A stretch of 64,000 nucleotides of DNA from Bos javanicus (lineage: Eukaryota > Chordata > Mammalia > Artiodactyla > Bovidae): the NCBI RefSeq assembly GCF_032452875.1, contig NC_083870.1, positions 3,348,001 to 3,412,000 on the forward strand. The letters are read 5' to 3'. The stretch's first letter is position 1; each line of letters opens with the position of its first letter. The notes below the pieces were generated by a model that saw only the letters and a list, made by a program, of their open reading frames with translations, searched no databases and was not told the DNA's origin. Position numbers and translations under genes: made by a program. Positions 57,360 to 64,000 of the stretch are shown here, in pieces.

Positions 57360-57955
57360 ATGAGCCTTGGGTCTGTTTTTAGTATCAGCTGGTATGAACT
57401 ATTTTTGTCTTTTCCCTTCAGGCTGCCTGAGTTCCCACTCAGGAGATTGGACCCTTATAGAGTCCAGGCCAGAGAAAATCACTCCAGTTGCTGTGTTCCC
57501 CAGGGATGCCTTTGTTTTTAGGCTTTCTCCACATTACACGCTTCTGCAGCATTCATTATCTAGAGGAATCCAAGGGGAAGCCTCAGAATTGCATTCTGTT
57601 TTGGAGGGATAGGATCACATTTTCAACTTGTAACAAATCTATACACTGTTGCCCAAGGCTAGTCTTCTGTAAGAGTCATTATGCCTGAAACTCACATTGT
57701 GATTTGCCTGAGCCCATTGATATGGGAGGAAAATATGGCATCTTTTTGTAGATTTCAGCATGGGAGAGACAACTGTATGCAGTACAGTGTGAGTTCTGAG
57801 ATGAGAAGACTTCATTGAATGACTTTATACAAATACCTTAGTTTCTAGGGATATTAGTTTCCTTTTTGATAAAATAGGGATGACAAATATTGCTTTTCTG
57901 GGGTTCTTAGAAAGATTGCATGTGATTTAATATAACACAGTATCTACCATTCACT
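57360..57955. other. No feature seen
   Basis: No repeat or exon recognised except a faint MIR-like core near 57840-57900. Confidence 0.4.
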
Positions 57956-57969
57956 ATCCCCTTGTGTCA

Positions 57970-59373
57970 GAAGATATTAAGAATAAGTGGCAAGAATACA
58001 TAGAAGAACTATATAAAAAAGATCTTCATGACCCAGATAATCACGATGGTGTGATCACTGACCTAGAGCCAGACATCCTGGAATGTGAAGTCAAATGGGC
58101 CTTAGAAAGCATCACTACGAACAAAGCTAGTGGAGGTGATGGAATTCCAGTTGAGCTATTTCAAGTCCTGAAAGATGATGCTGTGAAAGTGCTGCACTCA
58201 ATATGCCAGCACATTTGGAAAACTCAGCAGTGGCCACAGGACTGGAAAAGGTCCATTTTCATTCCAATCCCAAAGAAAGGCAATGCCAAAGAACGCTCAA
58301 ACTACCGCACAATTGCACTCATCTCACATGCTAGTAAAGTAATGCTCAAAATTCTCCAAGCCAGGCTTCAGCAATACGTGAACTGTGAACTTCCTGATGT
58401 TCAAGCTGGATTTAGAAAAGGCAGAGGAACCAGAGATCAAATTGCCAACATCCGCTGGATCATGGAAAAAGCAAGAGAGTTCCAGAAAAACATCTATTTC
58501 TGCTTTATTGACTATGACAAAGCCTTTGACTGTGTGGATCACAATAAACTGTGGAAAATTCTGAAAGAGATGGGAATACCAGACAACCTGACCTGCCTCT
58601 TGAGAAATCTGTATGCAGGTCAGGAAGCAACAGTTAGAACTGGACATGGAACAACAGACTGGTTCCAAATAGGAAAAGGAGTATGTCAAGGCTGTATATT
58701 GTCACCCTGCTTATTTAACTTATATGCAGAGTACATCATGAGAAATGCTGGGCTGGAAGAAGCACAAGCTGGAATCAAGATTGATGGGAGAAATATCAAT
58801 AACCTCAGATACGCAGATGACACCACCCTTATGGCAGAAAGTGAAGAGGAACTAAAGAACCTCTTGATGAAAGTGGAAGAGGAGAGTGAAAAAGTTGGCT
58901 TAAAGCTCAACATTCAGACAACAAAGATCATGGTATCTGGTCCCATCACTTCATGGAAAATAGATGAGGAAACAGTGGAAACAGTGTCAGACTTTGTTTT
59001 TTGGGGCTCCAAAATCACTGCAGATGGTGATTGCAGCCATGAAATTAAAAGATGCTTACTCCTTGAAAGGAAAGTTATGACCAACCTAGATAGCATATTG
59101 AAAAGCAGAGACATTACTTTGCCAACAAAGGTCCGTCTAGCCAAGGCTATGGTTTTTTCAGTAGTCATGTATGGATGTGAGAGTTGGACTGTGAAGAAAG
59201 CTGAGCACCAAAGAATTGATGCTTTTGAACTGTGGTGTTGGAGAAGACTCTTGAGAGTCTCTTGGACTACAAGGAGATCCAACCAGTCCATTCTAAAGGA
59301 GATCAGTCCTGGGTGTTCTTTGGAAGGAATGATGCTAAAGCTGAAACTCCAATACTTTGGCCACCTCATGTGA
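57970..59373 (+). pseudogene. BovB reverse transcriptase, truncated both ends
   Basis: Open for 468 codons within the element. The RT fingers/palm are readable: AGFRKGRGTRDQIAN (148-162), motif A DYDKAFDCVDH (183-193), motif B QGCILSPCLFN (242-252) and catalytic YADD (283-286), followed by the thumb and the C-terminal CESWTVKKAEHQRIDAFELW region (numbering from a GTG at 57964). The endonuclease domain and true start are lost by 5' truncation; that GTG lies in host flanking DNA. The frame ends early at TGA (59371-59373), where other copies read CGA and run on about 60 codons. Motif B has Cys where another copy (40 kb) has Arg. It cannot encode a complete element. Confidence 0.88.
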
Positions 59374-59595
59374 AGAGTTGACTCAATGGAAAAGATTCTG
59401 ATGCTGGGGGGGATTGGGGGGCAGGAGGAGAAGGAGACGACAGAAGGTGAGATGGCTGGATGGCATCACTGACTCGATGGACGTGAGTTTGAGTGAACTC
59501 CGGGAGTTGGTGATGGACAGGGAGGCCTCGTGTGTTGCAAATCATGGGGTTGCAAAGAGTTGGCCATGACTGAGCGACTGAACTGAACTGAACTG
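57970..59595 (+). mobile_element. BovB LINE, 1.63 kb, best-preserved copy
   Basis: Sense, 5'-truncated BovB (RTE clade) ending in the (ACTGA)n tail (ctgaactgaactgaactg). The flanking 14-bp duplication is ATCCCCTTGTGTCA (57956-57969) and ATCCCCTTGTATCA (59596-59609), one mismatch. BovB is known for horizontal transfer between squamates and ruminants, and mobilises ruminant SINEs. Confidence 0.94.
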
Positions 59596-59629
59596 ATCCC
59601 CTTGTATCAAGCACGTGATCTTCCCAGCA

Positions 59630-59925
59630 ACCCAGTGAATCACATAGCATGACCTGCATCTTACAGATGAAGACAAAGAAGCTCTCTCTTTCTCTGCTCA
59701 GTCGTGCCCGACTCTTTGCGACCCCATGGACAGTAGCCTGCACCAAACTCCTCCTTCCATGGGGTTTTCTAGGCAAGAGTACTGGAGTGGGTTGCCATTT
59801 CCTTCTCCAGAAAGAAGCTCTAGGAGGTGCCATTTGTCTAAGGTTACAGAGGTGGTGAGTGATGGAGGTGGAATTTGTTTCAGAAAGTTTTACTTCTGAG
59901 TGCAAGCCCTTAATTACTAAACTTA
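59630..59925 (-). repeat. MIR SINE split by BovA
   Basis: Antisense MIR: cctgcatcttacagatgaagac before the insertion, then gccatttgtctaaggttacag and tggaggtggaatttg after it. Confidence 0.6.
59686..59810 (-). mobile_element. BovA monomer inside MIR
   Basis: Antisense BovA (tgctcagtcgtgcccgactc ... ccatttccttctccag). Perfect 11-bp duplication AAAGAAGCTCT at 59675-59685 and 59811-59821. Confidence 0.92.
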
Positions 59926-60448
59926 CAGTTACATCATGAACAAATGCCTCAAAATATTCATGATTGTTTTTACTGACACCATGGAATCAATCGTCACCTC
60001 CTAGCACCAAATGGTATCTTGACTTCAGACAATATCAAAACCACTATTGCCATAGGATTTATATATGCTTTGGGGTTTCTTGTCTTTCAGAAGGCTATGA
60101 CTTTTCACTTTAAATTCTTATAAGAAAGATTGAGATTGTTTGTATACATTTTTTTTCTCAGGCAAATAAGCTAAAAGGGGAAAAAAACTTGCCTAGGCTT
60201 ACTCAAAAAATGAGTGACAAAGCCTGAAGCAGCTGACTCATTAAATCCTGAGGTGAATTGAATTCCCCATATAGCTATTCTCATAAGAAGGAATTTCTTT
60301 GAATATAATGTGGAACATGCTACAAACCACTGGGCAATGAATACTTATCAAAGCCCCTGATAGTACAAAACCATTCTAGTTGAAATCTATCTCTTCATAA
60401 TCAAGTGTGGCTAGCCCTACCTCCTTGCCTGCTCTTTTAGTATTTTAT
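59926..60448. other. No feature seen
   Basis: No repeat, exon or RNA recognised. Confidence 0.45.
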
Positions 60449-60462
60449 ACTGAAATTCTAAT

Positions 60463-60679
60463 GGGCTTTCCTGGTGGCTTAGAAGTAAAGAATCCACCTG
60501 CCAATGTAGGAGACTTGGGTTTGATCCCTGGGTTGGGAAGATTCCGTGGAGAAGGAAATAGCAACTCACTTCAGTATTCTTGCCTGGGAAATCTCATGGA
60601 CAGAAGAACCTGGCAGGCTACATTCCATGGGGTTGCAGAAGAGTCAGACACAGCTTAGTGACTTGACAACAACAACAAC
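60463..60679 (+). mobile_element. Bov-tA SINE, complete
   Basis: Sense Bov-tA (gggctttcctggtggcttag ... gggtttgatccctgggttgg ... cttgacaacaacaacaac). Duplication ACTGAAATTCTAAT (60449-60462) and ACTGAAATTCGAAT (60680-60693). Confidence 0.92.
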
Positions 60680-60693
60680 ACTGAAATTCGAAT

Positions 60694-61358
60694 ACAGTGA
60701 AAGCCTTTGGTGGCTTCTTAATCTACACTTCCCATAGGCTCATGGGAAGTCAGGAGGAGGACTGAAGGAAACGGAGTCCTATTTCTTTTTCAGCATTCCT
60801 TGTGGACAGATTTTCAAGAAAATATGTAATATGGGAGGTAAACACTCTGAGCACAACTGCTACTGACTTTTCTACCTGACGTTGTGTAGGGTGGTCAAAC
60901 TGGTATTTGGCCTGGAAATTGAAAAGCATGGCACTCAACCTGAGTGAGGCTGGCGAGAATGTCTCTAAGTCTCAAAGCTTTCCTAGTGTTTTTCAAAGGC
61001 TATAAGTTCTTGTCAGAGCTAAGTGGAATGTCATGAGTATCTCATCGTGCTGTTTCTGCAAGGGCAGATGATAAAGGGGAGGGGGAGAAGCAGGGAGCTC
61101 ATAGGAAGAAAGCCGAGGGTACTGTGAGCCTTGCAAGGAGCCTTAGTACTTCCTTTTGGAGCTCACAGACCCACTCCCATGGGCAGGGTCCTCCTAGCAC
61201 TTCACTTCCTGGACAGACTGAAAAAATGACCTTTAAGGCCTGGCCATAGTCCCGGTGATACCAATTCATAGGAAGTAAATAGCTGGGCAGCAGGTTAACT
61301 TTGTGATAAATGCTTTTGCCTCCATTGCCAGGCCTGAGCTCTTTTCCATGAGAGCTTT
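60694..61358. other. No gene seen
   Basis: Unique-looking sequence beside the LTR. I find no gag, pol or env sequence on this side. Confidence 0.4.
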
Positions 61359-61960
61359 TGTTGATGCCAAAAGCTTGGCCTCTGTGCACTGGTGTCAAAG
61401 TGAACCTCAGAGAGAGAGTGTTGGGTGAAGTAGCAAAGAAGAGCTTTATTGCTTTGCCAGTCAAAGGGGCACACAGTGGGCTCCTGCCCTAAAAGCTGTG
61501 TGTCCCAACCCGGGAGGATGTGGTGAGGAGTTTTATAGTCATAGGTCAAGGGCAGGTTTTCTGATAAGATTAGGATGTGTGCAGGGCCTGTCCTCCTTTT
61601 AATCTGGCCTCAGGAGGTCTTCTCCGGCATGAAGAATGCTGACGTCTTTCATTTATTGGGGGGTTTTAGTTCTATAAAGAGCTCAGAAGACACTGTTATG
61701 GGTGTCCCTTGAGGGGGAACCAGGACCCTGCCCCAAGGCTGTACTGTTTCTTCGCTACGTCTCTCTTGTCTTTGCAGCTCCTCCCTTTCCTTATTGGCAA
61801 CTGTTTGAATCTGCCCTTTGGAGTCAGGGAAGGTCATGGAGCCTGAAGTCCGTCCCCTACGAACAGGGAATGGGGGACACAGAAAGGCTTCTATGAGCAG
61901 GAGCCCCACAGGATCCTGCTCAGCTTCACCAAAAGAGCAGATGCAGGCAAGGCATTGCCC
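61359..61960 (-). mobile_element. Endogenous retrovirus LTR, apparently solo
   Basis: Minus-strand LTR layout. A U3-like part runs from about 61960; TATAAAA lies at 61531-61537; an R-like part follows; the poly(A) signal AATAAA is at 61445-61450, then a U5-like part of about 85 bases ending ...CAACA (TGTTG on the plus strand at 61359). The spacing suits an LTR. The left end is uncertain and no internal retroviral genes are visible on either side, so a solo LTR is inferred. Confidence 0.6.
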
Positions 61961-62691
61961 TCCCTTTTGTGGTGGGGATTAATCTAAGTTTCAGGAGCAG
62001 AGTCTCTAGTCTGTCATTGGGCTTAAATAGCCTCTGCTTCATGACCTTGCTATCTTCCTTCCTGGAGAGCTTGCTTCACATGTTTCTTCCCACCTGTAGA
62101 GGATGAAAGGTCAGGAAAATGCCTGTGAGAAGATCCTAGTCCATACATCCTGCTGTGTCATCAGACCACTAGCCTTCACCTCTGTTTTCCCAGCTTATAG
62201 CTGCCACACTCCTGTGCAGAAACAGTCCACGCTGGGTTCCTTCTGAGATAGATTCTTTTGCTGTTGCCCTAGTAACAGAATTATTAAACCATGTTCTAGC
62301 CTCGAGAGTATTTATGCTGGTGAGGTAATGTCTGTCGCATCCAGGCTTTCTTTTCATTTCCACTCCCACCCCCTCACTTCAGGCCCCATGTACCTCACAC
62401 ATAATGTACTCTTCTCCTCCCTGGCCTCAGTGCCCTGCCCACCCTTTGCACTGGGGCTGCTTCTGGCTCAGCAACACCCTTTCTCAGGCTCAGAGACTCA
62501 GCATTGGTCAATGTCTCCATCAGCTGGCATTTAAAGATTCCCATGCCTCCATTCCTAAAACCCACAGCACTACCTGGGCCTCAGCAGAGCACACTGTGGC
62601 TGTAGGGCCGTGTCAAGAAATAGATCCAAGAGGAACTAAACAAGGAGAATCCATGGGGCTTATCTAGGGACTGGCTGGGTGGGAGGCAATA
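61961..62691. other. No gene seen
   Basis: Unique-looking intergenic DNA between the LTR and the next BovB. Open frames at 62328-62534 and 62404-62667 lack domains. Confidence 0.45.
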
Positions 62692-64000
62692 CAGTTCAGT
62701 TCAGTCCCTCAGTCCTGTCTGACTCTTTGCAACCCCATGGACGCAGCATGCCAGGCCTCCCTGTCCATCACCAGCTCCCGGAGTTTACCCAAATTCATGT
62801 CCACTGAGTCGATGATGCCATCCAGCCATCTCAACATCAGGATCTTTTCAAATGAGTCAGCTCTTCGCATCAGGTGGCCAAAATAGAGTTTCAGCTTCAA
62901 CATCAGTCCTTCCAATGAACACTCAGGACTGAGCTCCTTTAGGATGGACTGGTCGGATCTCCTTGCAGTCCAAGGGACTAGCAAGAATCTTCTCCAACAC
63001 CCCAGTTCAAAAGCATCAATTCTTTGGTGCTCAGCTTTCTTTATAGTCCAACTCTCACATCCATACATGACCACTGGAAAAACCATAGCCTTGACTAGAC
63101 AGACCTTTGTTGGCAAAGTAATGTCTCTGCTTTTCAATATGCTATCTAGGTTGGTCATAACTTTCCTTCCAAGGAGTAAGCGTCTTTTAATTTCATGGCT
63201 GCAATCACAATCTTCAGTGATTTTTGAGCCCAGAAAAATAAAATCAGCCACTGATTCCCCATCTATTTTACATGAAGTGATGGGACCAGATACCATGATC
63301 TTAGTTTTCTGAATATTGAGCTTTAAGCCAACTTTTTCACTCTCCTCTTTTACTTTCATCAAGAGGCTCTTTAATTGCTCTTTGCTTTCTGCTATAAGGG
63401 TGGTGTCATCTGCATATCTGAGGTTATTGATACTTCTCCCAGCAATCTTGATTCCAGCTTATGCTTCATACAGCCCAGCAATTCTCATGATGTACTCTGC
63501 ATATAAGTTAAATAAGCAGGGTGACAGTATACAGCCTTGACATACTCCTTTTCCTATTTGGAACCAGTCTGTTGTTCCATGTCCAGTTCTAACTGTTGCT
63601 TCCTGACCTGCATACAGATTTCTCAAGAGGCAGGTCAGGTGGTCTGATATTCCCATCTCTTTCAGAATTTTCCACAGTTTATTGTGATCCACACAGTCAA
63701 AGGCTTTGTCATAGTCAATAAAGCAGAAATAGATGTTTTTCTGGAACTCTCTTGCTTTTTCCATGATTCAGCAGATGTTGGCAATTTGATCTCTGGTTCC
63801 TCTGCCTTTTCTAAATCTAGCTTGAACATCTGGAAGTTCACGGTTCACATATTGATGAAGCCTGGCTTGGAGAATTTTGAGCATTACTTTACTAGCATGT
63901 GAGATGAGTGCAATTGTGCAGTAGTTTGAGCATTCTTTGGCATTGTCTTTCTTTGGGATTGGAATGAAAACTGACCTTTTCCAATCCTGTGGCCACTGCT
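62692..64000 (-). mobile_element. BovB LINE, running off the window
   Basis: Antisense BovB beginning with the tail cagttcagttcagtccctc and continuous with the consensus to the right edge, at least 1.3 kb. It is inverted relative to the copy at 57970-59595 and covers the same part of the element. Confidence 0.93.
62709..63764 (-). pseudogene. BovB reverse transcriptase, broken
   Basis: Two minus-strand frames, 63459-63764 (motif A DYDKAFDCVDH; motif B GVCQGCILSPCLFN) and 62709-63362 (from just past the catalytic motif to the C-terminus), are separated by a break near 63365-63455. The plus-strand text there still encodes a YADD-like motif. A small deletion in the C-terminal part also removes the Arg-rich GRRRRGRQ-type stretch. 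Non-functional. Confidence 0.85.

Noticed and set aside
59366..59905. 179-codon minus frame
   Set aside because: Antisense of a BovB end and a BovA monomer.
1..64000. CRISPR arrays, phage, plasmid or bacterial operons
   Set aside because: Nothing of the kind is present; repeated units here are dispersed eukaryotic retroelements.

Overview
This is vertebrate nuclear DNA from a ruminant, most likely cattle (Bos) or a close relative. The diagnostic evidence is the repeat set: BovB (RTE-clade) LINEs, ruminant BOV-A2 and Bov-tA SINEs, a cetartiodactyl CHR-type SINE and bovine-type L1 tails, over older mammalian MIR, L2, MER5/hAT and L1M fossils. I see no prokaryotic signal: no operons, CRISPR array, phage or plasmid functions.

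The only host protein-coding gene I can support is LRRC52, on the minus strand in two coding exons. Exon 1 (52546-53167) encodes the signal peptide, LRRNT cap, leucine-rich repeats and the first half of the LRRCT cap. Exon 2 (31350-31690) encodes the rest of the LRRCT cap, one transmembrane helix and an acidic cytoplasmic tail. Exact GT/AG splice sites join them in phase into a 320-residue protein, across an intron of 20,855 bp. LRRC52 is an auxiliary (gamma) subunit of Slo-family potassium channels, best known with Slo3 (KCNU1) in sperm. A GC-box-rich promoter-like segment lies directly upstream, at higher coordinates, with a perfect 12-bp-stem inverted repeat and a CRE-like octamer. A tandem AATAAA poly(A) signal lies about 135 bp beyond the stop.

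Layout: 1-31 kb is intergenic DNA downstream of LRRC52, dense in L1, L2, MIR, BovB and SINEs. 31.35-53.17 kb is LRRC52 with its repeat-filled intron. 53.2-64 kb is upstream intergenic DNA, containing a twin-primed (inverted) L1, a 1.6-kb BovB copy with a nearly intact reverse-transcriptase frame, an ERV LTR and a second large BovB running off the right edge.

The richest non-gene information is insertion history. Many target-site duplications can be read directly, giving relative ages: a BovB inside a BovB (with an L1 tail also inside the outer copy), an L1 inside a BOV-A2 that itself sits in an L2, an L1 hosting three younger guests, and a 43-bp BovB stub inside an opposite-strand BovB. I find no previously undescribed biological system here. 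Interval ends of old repeats (MIR, L2, L1M, MER5) are approximate, because family assignment was by recognition of consensus-like sequence and not by a database search.
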